NCBI GenBank assembly: GCA_025146135.1 | Contig: CP102255.1 | Coordinates: 1,426,001 to 1,490,000 of the forward strand | DNA length: 64,000 bases | Origin: Anaerotruncus colihominis | GTDB taxonomy: Bacteria; Bacillota; Clostridia; Oscillospirales; Ruminococcaceae | Reading direction: 5' to 3' | Shown: positions 43,501 to 51,967 of the stretch, one piece after another | Numbering within the stretch: the first letter of the stretch is position 1 | Layout of the letters: each line of letters begins with the position of its first letter | The notes under the pieces: model-generated | Databases searched by the model: none | Told to the model about the DNA's origin: nothing | The model's input: the letters and a program-made list of their open reading frames with translations, nothing else | Program-made: the position numbers and the translations under genes

Positions 43501-44910
43501 GTGTCATTAGATTATGGGAAATTTCATAGGTCGTACCTAAAGAAGATCTTTTCAAAGCCTGCTCCGATGGCGAGACTGATGAAACGGACGTTTAGTACAG
43601 CTTGTGCTATACTGAATGATTTGGAGAGGAGAGACTATAGGGAAATAACTGTGTCGCTACATAACTTTTTAAGTGCACTACCATGGAATAGAAGATTGAT
43701 AGACAGCCTTGAGGCACAGATGGAATTGGCCGGGGCAAACCAAGACAGGTTTGTTAGGGGTATCCATCAATTCTATAATAATATATCTCTTTTGATTAAG
43801 AAAGAAAAGTTGTATAAGGACTTGTTTGGACTGTTAAGGGATTGCTTTGAGAGCGAAGAAGAGATTGTTACATGTACAATAAGTTTGATTATGCAGGTTT
43901 TCGAATACCTTCGTCCTAATAAGTATAATTTTGATTCAATGGTGTGCGGAGTAAGTGCAAATGGTGAGACGCTACTGTTATGTAATGATCCGTTTTCTAA
44001 GATTGATTTACCTACATTTGATTTAACAAAGAGAGAAGTTAATGGGGATGCTCTTAAAGGTGATACAGTGGAGTTTGTGATACAGGGTATGCAACAGCTA
44101 GGGTTTGATGTTCATAGTCGTTTGCAGGTAGTTGAGGAAATATCCTTCTCGCAAATTTGGGAAAATAATGTATTTCAGATGGCATCATTCATAAATGAGT
44201 TTACATTTGATATGCTCCCAAGATTACCCTATAGGGGGCCTGCTATCCTGGAAATACCAAAAGTGACAGGTGAGGAGTTAGGGCTAATCAAGGAACTATT
44301 GGTTAATAGGCGCAGAACATTGCCTGCAAATGGTACATTGGTAGAGTTGAAGAATGCCGATATGCTCAAGTCAGTATTTTTCAAAGAGATTTTGTGCGAC
44401 AATGAGATGGTTATACTATATAGGGTGGGCTCTACATATGGAGATTTGTCTGGATATTATAAAACAGCCAGTAGGCTGTTTATGGCAATGTTTAATAAGT
44501 CTAATTATAAAGAGCAGAGCCTAAGACTTGAAAAGTTGATTCTGTGGTTATATTGTGCTTTGGTCTGTGATGATAGGAAGATCTCTTTGGAGAGATTTGG
44601 GGATTTTTTCAGGATTGGGAATTCAGTCACACCAACTGCATCGGCAAAGATGTTTTATGGGCAGGTAAGAAACGTGTATAACCATGACGTGCAAAGGGAA
44701 GTTGCGGAGGATAGATACTCTCGAGAGATAAGGACAATCAATGGATTTGTCCGTAAGCTGCCGCATGGCAAGGGAGTGTCAAAGGATGCTGTAACAGCAG
44801 CAGCCAGTTTGGGCTTTAGGCTTGAGCCAGGCGAAACATTTGTTAGACCGTTTAAGAAAACCGTAAGAACACTAACTAGAATGGGTAACGAATATAAAAA
44901 TCGAGGTTAG
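43501..44910 (+). CDS. Large hypothetical protein (469 aa)
   Basis: Not recognised. It starts at GTG 43501 (ggaggt eight bases upstream) as MSLDYGKFHRSYLKKIFSKP. It is mainly helical and charged, with no signal peptide or membrane segment; residues about 130-190 contain a mixed segment with SMVCGVSANGETLLLC, and the C-terminus is rich in Arg and Lys (FKKTVRTLTRMGNEYKNRG), suggesting nucleic-acid contact. It is one of the largest intact genes of the island, so it may carry a main function of the element. Confidence 0.65.
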   Translation: MSLDYGKFHRSYLKKIFSKPAPMARLMKRTFSTACAILNDLERRDYREITVSLHNFLSALPWNRRLIDSLEAQMELAGANQDRFVRGIHQFYNNISLLIKKEKLYKDLFGLLRDCFESEEEIVTCTISLIMQVFEYLRPNKYNFDSMVCGVSANGETLLLCNDPFSKIDLPTFDLTKREVNGDALKGDTVEFVIQGMQQLGFDVHSRLQVVEEISFSQIWENNVFQMASFINEFTFDMLPRLPYRGPAILEIPKVTGEELGLIKELLVNRRRTLPANGTLVELKNADMLKSVFFKEILCDNEMVILYRVGSTYGDLSGYYKTASRLFMAMFNKSNYKEQSLRLEKLILWLYCALVCDDRKISLERFGDFFRIGNSVTPTASAKMFYGQVRNVYNHDVQREVAEDRYSREIRTINGFVRKLPHGKGVSKDAVTAAASLGFRLEPGETFVRPFKKTVRTLTRMGNEYKNRG

Positions 44911-45294
44911 AAAACTTAAAAGAAAGAAGTAGTGGGGGCACTTTGGTACTTAAGTGGCATTCGGTTCAGCGATGGTATTTTCTTTATTCCATACAATAGT
45001 TACATTTTGTGTATATCTTTATTATAGGCGGATAGCAGAAGATATGTTGAAACATGGAATTAGGTTTCCAAAATCACCTGGCTTGGCGGTACGAGCGACA
45101 AGGGTGTCATTTGTCACAATCAAATCTTAGGAATTCTTTTAGCGCCTTCATTGGATTCCATAACACATTAGAGATAATGTAATGAACGCACTCATAGGCT
45201 TAGGGCTTGGATTGGCTCTAAGCCTAAATATTGTGAATGAGGCTGTGGGCTTGGGGCTGGTTAGTTCCAGGCCCATATAATTTGGGGGTAAAAT
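44911..45294. other. Intergenic stretch with decayed sequence and two hairpins
   Basis: No complete gene. A 27-codon open frame near 45042 (LKHGIRFPKSPGLAVRATRV) may be a gene remnant. Two adjacent hairpins at about 45193-45224 (taggcttag / ctaagccta) and 45243-45280 (tgggcttgg / ccaggccca with a G-U pair) could end transcripts or act as leader structures for the next gene. Confidence 0.45.
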
Positions 45295-45909
45295 ATGATT
45301 TCTTACGCTAATAACATGGAAAATATTAAAAAGCAGGCTGGCCAACTCAAGTACGTAGCTGAGCTTATCGAGAACATGATTGACAGAAGGCCTACGAAGG
45401 GAATGCCAGAGGAATCGGAAACCGTTGATTCATTCCTGCAGCTCAGTTCAATTGAGCGTAATATGGATAGGCTTGTAGATTATATAGCTCAGGATATTGA
45501 GGGCTTGCAGAAAGCAATGAACTCTATGGAGAAGTATCGGGAAGCTAGTAAGCGTAGGCAGGGGAAGATTAGCATCGAGGAAGAGCTTGAGTATCTCGGC
45601 ACGGCTTATATGACCCTGGCTGAGCTGTTCAAGGCAGGAAGTAAACTCTCTTGTAGACTAGATGTTATCTGTGGTGGAAAGAGTAATTATACCACTATGG
45701 ATATTACCAGCCTCAGTGTGAATATCATCAAGTTTATTCGTAAGGCTGAACGGCTTAATGTTGGCGGAGTATCTTCTACTTGTATGTGCGGTCGCAAGAG
45801 TATGGATGAGGTTAGGATTATTGTGAACAACACACTCAGAGCAATCAGAGAGCATCTGGATGCCGTAGAGGCAGCGTATAAGCAGGCAGCAGAAAAACTG
45901 TATATGTAA
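45295..45909 (+). CDS. Helical hypothetical protein (204 aa)
   Basis: Begins MISYANNMENIKKQAGQLKY and is almost wholly helical with heptad-like spacing, so a coiled-coil bundle is likely. One Cys-rich spot (STCMCGRKS) sits near residue 160. Not recognised. gggggt precedes the ATG. Its codon use is slightly less AT-rich than neighbours. Confidence 0.6.
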   Translation: MISYANNMENIKKQAGQLKYVAELIENMIDRRPTKGMPEESETVDSFLQLSSIERNMDRLVDYIAQDIEGLQKAMNSMEKYREASKRRQGKISIEEELEYLGTAYMTLAELFKAGSKLSCRLDVICGGKSNYTTMDITSLSVNIIKFIRKAERLNVGGVSSTCMCGRKSMDEVRIIVNNTLRAIREHLDAVEAAYKQAAEKLYM

Positions 45910-45984
45910 TTCTGACGGATAACACTTTCTGAGACCATCAACCAACTGAATGAATGCAGATCGTGGTATTTAAGGTGGGATGCA

Positions 45985-46140
45985 ATGGCAGATGAAGATA
46001 AGCGGAAGTTTGATCATGCTATCTCCTGTAAGAAGGATATATGGTGGCAGATGATACAGCTTCTCCCATCTTCTTACAACCAGAGGCGGACAGTTATTCT
46101 TACTGCGATTGGATTAAAGAGCTGCCTTATAGCGAATTAA
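45985..46140 (+). pseudogene. Internally deleted remnant of a small mobile-element gene
   Basis: ATG 45985 reads MADEDKRKFDHAISCKKDIW, then QMIQLLPSSYNQRRTV, and stops at 46140. The overlapping frame ends CDWIKELPYSELITI. The two halves look like the start and end of one family (pattern IW.QM..LLP.SYN and CDWI..LPYSELI) joined by an out-of-frame deletion. I infer decay; function unknown. Confidence 0.45.
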
Positions 46141-46317
46141 TCACTATTTAATGGTAAAATATGAATGAATGGTTGCATCCATATTTTATTTTATATCGTT
46201 TTTTATGTGGATACATAGTCCTTTCACTGATTATAGTAGTGAAAGGCGGTGAGCTGCATGGTTTGAGTACAGATATTCAGTTCTTATTTAATTTATTAGA
46301 ATTTGGAGGGATATAAA

Positions 46318-47112
46318 ATGTTCTATAAGTATTTCATAGTAACGCCAGATTATAAGGTACAAGAACAAACTGCAGATGATATGGAAGTAGTGAAAGATCA
46401 TGCTCAAATTGTATGTGGGACGAATGACAAACTTGAGTACGAGGACTACACCGTCTATTTTAATAATACAAAGGTGGAGAGTGCAAATTTCGCAGTTGGA
46501 AATATCGGCGCATATGGAACACTGGTGTTCTGCATTGGGAAAGATTCAGACGATGTACGGATGATAACGCAGCATTTCAAGAACTTGGAAAGCGACGAGG
46601 AATACAAAGGGTTATTCTCTAAGGAGACTGCATCAGGTATTACAACTCTTGAAGTTTTTTCCGATGTACTTCTGATTGTGATTGGTAAAAATCCGGTAAT
46701 CAAAGAACCATGTAAAAAAGATAACGAACTGAAGCTGCCTCGGTTGAGGAAAAGCTTTGAAGAATGTAAACTTGAAGCGTTTAATAATATTGCCCTTTTA
46801 ATTAGAAAATGGTTGATTGAGCATGATATGCTGAATGGTTCGTTCATTATTTTTGGCGGAAAAGGGTACATTAGACACGGATGGTCAAAGGATGATAATA
46901 GCCTTAGCTACTATGAGCAGAAGTCTTCGGAGGACACGCCAAAAGAGTTTGATCTGATAGTTACACTGTCTAAAGAGGCAGCAGAATTTGTAGATGATGA
47001 CATATTCAAGATTGATGGGCTTGGCACTAAGCTGATGATTGAGGACATGTGGGCCGAACAATTTAACCATACAACGTGGGTATTATACTATATACATCAC
47101 GATGAGTTCTAA
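46318..47112 (+). CDS. Hypothetical protein (264 aa), full-length paralog
   Basis: Not recognised. It begins MFYKYFIVTPDYKVQEQTAD and has mixed alpha/beta character without membrane segments. Its first 42 residues are clearly related to a truncated copy at 60313-60438 (MEYKYFIAYPDFRVDEMYTD). ATG 46318 follows ggaggga. A perfect 28-base palindrome lies downstream, then a promoter for a second duplicated gene. Confidence 0.6.
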   Translation: MFYKYFIVTPDYKVQEQTADDMEVVKDHAQIVCGTNDKLEYEDYTVYFNNTKVESANFAVGNIGAYGTLVFCIGKDSDDVRMITQHFKNLESDEEYKGLFSKETASGITTLEVFSDVLLIVIGKNPVIKEPCKKDNELKLPRLRKSFEECKLEAFNNIALLIRKWLIEHDMLNGSFIIFGGKGYIRHGWSKDDNSLSYYEQKSSEDTPKEFDLIVTLSKEAAEFVDDDIFKIDGLGTKLMIEDMWAEQFNHTTWVLYYIHHDEF

Positions 47113-47143
47113 TATAAGCGGTTTCTGAATTTCACCCTAAAGC

Positions 47144-47171
47144 AGATGGCCGGAGTTAACTCCGGCCATCT
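47144..47171. terminator. Perfect 28-bp palindrome, terminator-like
   Basis: agatggccggagtt followed at once by its complement aactccggccatct; T-rich sequence follows (catctcattat). It probably ends the 46318 transcript. Confidence 0.6.
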
Positions 47172-47228
47172 CATTATATAGGTATTTGAAATGATAAATT
47201 TTATATATTGCTAGTTATATTGATAATA

Positions 47229-47257
47229 TTGACGAAGGGAGGGGCGTATGGTACAAT
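47229..47257 (+). promoter_or_regulatory. Promoter with purine-rich conserved spacer, copy 1
   Basis: TTGACG (47229-47234) and TACAAT (47252-47257), spaced by 17 bases aagggaggggcgtatgg. Related sequences stand at 58201 and 60106, each before a gene or relic of the same set. Confidence 0.6.
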
Positions 47258-47272
47258 TCTCAGGGTGATAAT

Positions 47273-47787
47273 GTGAATAAGGAAATAATCAGGAATTTCT
47301 CTGGAAATTTATTATTACCGTTTTGGTAACTGGTGATTTCGCTATCACACTTGTGCAGGGAACCCTACGGGATTTGATATCACGCATAAGTATGTTTGCA
47401 GAAGGGAATTTGACTATAATTGGACTGGTGTTGTATTCAATTACTATTTGGGCATTATTGGTAGTTTGCTCAGATACAAGATACAAGCATAAGGTACCAA
47501 AGAATGCGTGGATTTGTATAATGCTTGTACTAAGTGTATTGTTCACATTGTTTGAGGTTAGGACAGGTGTAGGGGGATTCACATTAGTCGCAATAGTTGT
47601 TGGGTTGTTGGAGGCCTGGGTTCTATACGCAACTGGTGATATTCGTCTTTCATCAGAGGAATATTGCTCTGTAGTGGATGCAATTATGATCTTCTTCGAG
47701 AAGAAGACTAGTGCGCTTATTATAAGAAATATTGTCTTGTTGGCATTCGCTGTGTCAGTGATCTGTGCAGCTGCTGTGCTTTATTAG
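47273..47787 (+). pseudogene. Four-helix-type membrane protein, frameshifted N-terminus
   Basis: From codon 17 on the frame encodes a membrane protein (VTGDFAITLVQGTLRDLISR, then about four hydrophobic segments) paralogous to the intact 182-residue protein at 58247-58795. Its start GTG 47273 gives MNKE in a different frame; one A added to the AAA run at 47283-47285 would give MNKENNQEFLWKF and join the frames. As written only an internal TTG (47323) could start it. Function unknown. Confidence 0.6.
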
Positions 47788-47870
47788 ACAAGCGGGCAGG
47801 TTACAATGTAACTGTGCCGAGTCACAAATGGGTGTTTATGGCACAGAATCGTTGTGATAGTTATTTTGGG

Positions 47871-47894
47871 TGGTTGCTGAAATTTCGGCAACCA
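47871..47894 (+). terminator. Terminator-like palindrome
   Basis: tggttgctgaaa / tttcggcaacca (one G-U) directly joined and followed by tttcttttta. Confidence 0.7.
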
Positions 47895-47975
47895 CTTTCT
47901 TTTTATACAATAGTTGAAATTTCATTGCCTCTATAGTATAATATAGTTGGGGTATTATACGAAGGAGTTGAGACA

Positions 47976-48740
47976 GTGGATTTTGAGCAGAAATTCGGAC
48001 ACGATAACATGCAGCGTATCAAAGAGTTTTGTCTTATGGACGATACGTTCATGTCAAAGTGCTTTGAAGACAATATAGAGTGCACAGAACTGGTCTTGCA
48101 TATTATTCTTGATAGAAATGATTTGGCTGTTGAGAGCGTACACGCGCAGCATCAGATTTGCAGTTTGCAGGGGCGATCAATTGTGCTGGATATTTATGCT
48201 GTTGACAGTGCAGGGAAGCGGTATAATATTGAGGTACAGCGGTCTTATGACGGAGCCGTGACTAAGAGAGCGCGATACAACAGCAGTTTGCTAGACGCAA
48301 ATATCACAAATGCTGGCGATAGGTATGAAAATCTTGCGGAAACATATGTGATATTTATCACGGAGTCTGATGTGCTTGGCGGGAATGAGCCGATCTATCA
48401 TATTGATAGGATAATTCGGGAGACAGGCAAGTATTTTGGTGATGAATCACATATAATATATGTAAACGGTAAGAACAGAGACGAGACGCCGCTTGGGTTG
48501 CTGATGCATGATTTTACATGCAAGAATCCGGAAGACATGAAGTACAGCAAGCTGGCGGAGAGGACTAAGTTTTTGAAAGAAAGCGAGAAAGGGGTGGCAA
48601 GTATGTGCCGCATTATGGAAGATCTTAGAAGAGAGACAGCAGAAAAGACAAAGATAGAGATGGCTAGAAAGATAATCTTATCCGGTGAGATGTCAGAAGA
48701 TAAGGTAAAAAAATGTTTGGGTTATCAGACGACGATTTAA
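47976..48740 (+). CDS. Rpn/PD-(D/E)XK-family nuclease (recombination-promoting, putative transposase)
   Basis: A 254-residue protein of the PD-(D/E)XK nuclease family often annotated as Rpn recombination-promoting nuclease or putative transposase. Core: SIVLDIYAVDSAGKRYNIEV with Asp72, Glu86 and Gln88 (the D...E-x-Q form of the motif), followed by RARYNSSLLD and the C-terminal helical tail. Rpn proteins cut DNA with little sequence preference and promote RecA-independent recombination; recent work on homologues suggests phage defence. GTG 47976 follows aaggag. A 33-base part of its 3' end is repeated just downstream (48775). Confidence 0.8.
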   Translation: MDFEQKFGHDNMQRIKEFCLMDDTFMSKCFEDNIECTELVLHIILDRNDLAVESVHAQHQICSLQGRSIVLDIYAVDSAGKRYNIEVQRSYDGAVTKRARYNSSLLDANITNAGDRYENLAETYVIFITESDVLGGNEPIYHIDRIIRETGKYFGDESHIIYVNGKNRDETPLGLLMHDFTCKNPEDMKYSKLAERTKFLKESEKGVASMCRIMEDLRRETAEKTKIEMARKIILSGEMSEDKVKKCLGYQTTI

Positions 48741-48808
48741 AGACCGATGAAGACAAAGCCAGCTGAGGTATGCATATGTGCCGCATTATGGAGGATCTGA
48801 GAAAGTAA
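48741..48808 (+). repeat. Partial duplication of the nuclease gene 3' region
   Basis: Bases 48775-48804 (atgtgccgcattatggagga and following) repeat 48602-48634 of the gene above and read MCRIMEDLRK before a stop. A local duplication or a second decayed gene tail. Confidence 0.55.
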
Positions 48809-48869
48809 TTTTTGTTCTAACGTACAATCTGGTAGTCAGATTATTATTTATAATAGCAGGCAGTTATTA

Positions 48870-48900
48870 AAGAGATGGTCAAGCGGCCATCTCTTATTTT
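48870..48900 (+). terminator. Terminator-like hairpin
   Basis: aagagatgg / ccatctctt stem with eight-base loop, followed by ATTTTT. Confidence 0.65.
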
Positions 48901-48922
48901 TATATTATTTGGAGGTAATGTC

Positions 48923-49900
48923 ATGAATTGCAAATGTAAAAAGGTCATGGTTGTTATTCCGGGTAGTGTAGATTTGTATCGGTGTGATGTTTGGCAGGAA
49001 ATCTTTGACAAAATGCCGGTTATAAAAGAGATATCTCTGGATACTGAGGTTCAGGCTGTGGTTCAGATTGGTTCAGATGATGTTGTGTGTATTTGCGGTA
49101 AAGTTGGAACAGAGCTGATTTGCCAGAGAAAAGGCGAGGAGCCGCAAAATTTCTCACCGAGATGGCTCATGGGGACAGAGAAGGGTGAGACTAATTGGAA
49201 GAAGGTCTATATCGGTGGTTTCAATTCTATTCGTGAAATGTTTGATATCATTGATGAAGCAGTTGAGTGTAAAAGGCCATTTATTGCAGAGGCGGGTGAA
49301 GTACAGTACGTACTGCCGCTGATGGGGTCCATACACAATATTGTTGAAGCGGTTCAGAAGATGGATATCTTTGAGCCATCGAAGCTTGATATCATGTGGT
49401 CTAAGGCAAAGGCAGTAGTAAAATCTGATAGCATGGCTTTTGTAATCGCCGGTGCGCATATGGTTGGTGGAGTGAAAGAACCATTTGGGTTGATTGTTGG
49501 ATCTGGACTTGGGACGAAGATGGTTTAGCAGATTACAGATGTGGTAGATTTTGAAAGCGATGCGATTGAGATTCTTACAAAAGATCTTGATTCAGTGTAC
49601 ATGGAGGTAGCATCGGCAAAGAATGAGTATGCGAAAAGCGCTTTGATTTCATCCGCGCGGCGTAACGGGATTAAGTTAAACGGGAACGAAGCAACTGGTT
49701 TGATTGAGGCTGCTAGCGCGTTAGGCTTTATGTTGGAATTTGACGGCAATAAATTCATTGTATCATCGTGTATCGGTTTGAGGGGGCTGGAACTGGGAAT
49801 GCGTGATCTAATACTCCTGCTTTGCAGCAGAGCGGATAAGATTTCTTGTCATGGAAATATTTTGAATGAGCTGTATTACAGGGAAGTATTGTCTAAATAA
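48923..49900 (+). pseudogene. Tandem family copy 1, interrupted by an in-frame TAG
   Basis: First of three adjacent paralogs. ATG 48923 (ggaggt upstream) begins MNCKCKKVMVVIPGSVDLYR. The frame reads KVYIGGFNSIREMFDIID and GVKEPFGLIVGSGLGTKMV, then TAG at 49526-49528, and continues in the same frame (QITDVVDFESDAIEIL to 49900) with the C-terminal part the siblings have. So one nonsense codon splits a gene of about 325 codons. Function unknown; see the siblings. Confidence 0.8.
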
Positions 49901-49916
49901 ATTGGAGGGCATAGTA

Positions 49917-50891
49917 ATGTCTAAAGTTTGCGATAAGGTTCTGCTGGTGGAAGCTAATAATTTATCCAACGAGCAGGTCGAAAAGCTTTCTGGGTATATT
50001 CAGACGCTTCCTGAGGTAGACGGCGCTGATTTGGATACAAAAGTTGAGTGGGTAATAGAGATTCTTGAGGGCAAGGTGATCTATGTCTTTGGAAGAGAGG
50101 GCAAAGATCTGATTGGATGGGAGAGCAATTATGTCCAATCTGTCTGGCCATTGGAAGATCTTCTGAAGTATATCGATGAGGAGGGTTGCAGCGCTAGAAT
50201 TTATATCGGAGGTTTCGAATCTCTGAGGGAAACGATAAAGCTGGTTAAGGGCGCACAAGCTACACATAGCAGTTTTTGCACTGGCGCAAAGGAGTATGAG
50301 CAGATCATTGTGAAGGATGGAGTCCTGGATCAGGTATCAAGGTTGATAAGGGATATTGAGCCAATCAGCGGTGATACGGAAGAGATGGACGATTGCCAGG
50401 CACAATTCTTAATCAAGTCTGACACAGCGGTAGCTGTAATTGGCGGGGCAAACGTTGTTGATGGACTCAAAGAACCATTCGGCGTTGTTTGCACATACGA
50501 CGAACAGCCAGATAAGATTCTTCTTTTGGAAGGACTGGGATTTTTCAAATGTATCGATGGTGGATTCGAGATCATAACGGGAAATCTGGGGACAGTTATA
50601 GAGGAGGTCGCTAAGGCGGAGAATGAACTCAATGCTGCGGACACAATTAACCGTATTAGGAAACTTGATAAGAAGATTAATAAAGAGGAAGCAGAGAGTT
50701 TGATTAAGTTAGCCAGCGCATTATGCGTTTCGCTTTACTCCGGTGGGGAGGAAGACAGCTTGAGAGTTATGGACTGTAGCTCAGAGGAAGAATACTTTCT
50801 GACATTGGAGGAGACCAAGGAGTGGCTTAATAAACGGTCACACTCAGTTTTAAGAATGGCTGATAAAATACATGGCATTATAGGAGAGTGA
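49917..50891 (+). CDS. Tandem family copy 2 (324 aa, unknown function)
   Basis: Begins MSKVCDKVLLVEANNLSNEQ. Shared pattern with copies 1 and 3: an N-terminal CDK(V/L)..LV segment, a VIEILEGKVIYVFGREGKDLIG strand pair, a YIGGFESLRETI helix, GGANVVDGLKEPFG, and a C-terminal EEAESLIKLASALC helical region. No known domain was recognised; no membrane segments. ggaggg precedes ATG 49917. The stop overlaps the start region of copy 3. Confidence 0.75.
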   Translation: MSKVCDKVLLVEANNLSNEQVEKLSGYIQTLPEVDGADLDTKVEWVIEILEGKVIYVFGREGKDLIGWESNYVQSVWPLEDLLKYIDEEGCSARIYIGGFESLRETIKLVKGAQATHSSFCTGAKEYEQIIVKDGVLDQVSRLIRDIEPISGDTEEMDDCQAQFLIKSDTAVAVIGGANVVDGLKEPFGVVCTYDEQPDKILLLEGLGFFKCIDGGFEIITGNLGTVIEEVAKAENELNAADTINRIRKLDKKINKEEAESLIKLASALCVSLYSGGEEDSLRVMDCSSEEEYFLTLEETKEWLNKRSHSVLRMADKIHGIIGE

Positions 50892-50896
50892 TGTTT

Positions 50897-51907
50897 GTGA
50901 ATAAGATTTGCGATAAATTAGTGGTCTTAGTTCCAGATGGTCTAACAGATGCACAGATAACCAGCGTAGATAACTACATCAGTAGTTTGCCATATATTGA
51001 TCCATTAGTAAATCGTGTACTATATGTACTGCAAGTTGGCTTTGATGAAATTATTTGTGTTCTCGGCAGGGATGGGAAAAATATAGTTGGAGTAACACAA
51101 GACAGGGAGCAGAGAGTTTTTAAGACGAGAGAAATTCTTAGACACGTCTCGTCCGGAGACGGTTGGTTGAAGATTTACATGGGTGATCTCGGATTATTGG
51201 ATGATGTGCTAGAAGCACTACATAATAGGCAGGATTGCGATTATCTGTTTGATACAAGGGATGTAACATGGGTTGTTTCGCCTACTGGAGTTCTGCATGC
51301 TATACTGTATGAAATGGCAAGGCTTTCACCGGTTAGTCGACCTGATGCGCTACTTAACGAGGGAGACGCCAAGTTCCTAGTGACGTTTGGAAATACAAAT
51401 GTCATAATCGGAGGTTCGTACTTAAATCATGGTGTAAAAGAGCCGTTTGGGTGGGTTTGTCACAAAGGGTACAAGCCGGTGGAGTTGTACAATCTACTGG
51501 ATTTGGTTGAGTATAACGGACTGCGTAATGCTGAAGTGATTAAGTCAAATCTTGGAAGCATTAAGGATGAAGTAGCCAGGGCGCGTGCTGGATTGGGAGT
51601 ACAAAAAGAGGTTTATGCGCCTACTTCAGATATTGTAGCTGCGGCGGCAAGAGAAGGGTTTCATATAAGCAAGGATGAGGCAAAAGCATTATGCGATGCG
51701 GCTGATGAGTTTGGAATTCGTGTTAGAATTGAAAATAACACAGCTGTCTTGACATTTGCAGACGGAACTTGGCGGGAGCTGTCAGTTCTGGAGGCGATTA
51801 GGACTGTTTGGCTCAAAGCCTATAGGGCGCATATATTGGCTAAACCGCTGAAAGATCTTTTGGATTATGGGTTACCTGTGGAGGGCGAGAGAAGCATGTT
51901 CAAATGA
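50897..51907 (+). CDS. Tandem family copy 3 (336 aa, unknown function)
   Basis: Begins MNKICDKLVVLVPDGLTDAQ; matches copies 1 and 2 in order and spacing (VLQVGFDEIICVLGRDGKNI, IYMGDLGLLDD, GGSYLNHGVKEPFG, ISKDEAKALCDAADEFG). GTG 50897 is preceded by ggagag eight bases upstream; an ATG at 50891 is too close to that site. Divergence among the three copies is large enough to be old. Confidence 0.75.
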   Translation: MNKICDKLVVLVPDGLTDAQITSVDNYISSLPYIDPLVNRVLYVLQVGFDEIICVLGRDGKNIVGVTQDREQRVFKTREILRHVSSGDGWLKIYMGDLGLLDDVLEALHNRQDCDYLFDTRDVTWVVSPTGVLHAILYEMARLSPVSRPDALLNEGDAKFLVTFGNTNVIIGGSYLNHGVKEPFGWVCHKGYKPVELYNLLDLVEYNGLRNAEVIKSNLGSIKDEVARARAGLGVQKEVYAPTSDIVAAAAREGFHISKDEAKALCDAADEFGIRVRIENNTAVLTFADGTWRELSVLEAIRTVWLKAYRAHILAKPLKDLLDYGLPVEGERSMFK

Positions 51908-51936
51908 TTGACCCAGGGCCGGTATATTGGTATAAT
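51908..51936 (+). promoter_or_regulatory. Promoter for the lipoprotein gene
   Basis: TTGACC (51908-51913) and a consensus TATAAT (51931-51936) with 17-base spacing, 32 bases before the ATG. Confidence 0.75.
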
Positions 51937-51967
51937 GTAGTAAATTCGACTGGAGGATAGATAGATT

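Noticed and set aside
49526-49528. Recoding of TAG as an amino acid in the island (as in some phages)
   Set aside because: Several neighbouring genes (37471, 36994, 43432, 44910, 60438) end at TAG in sensible places; a nonsense mutation is simpler. The TAG before YRGL in the IS relic fits a C-to-T change.
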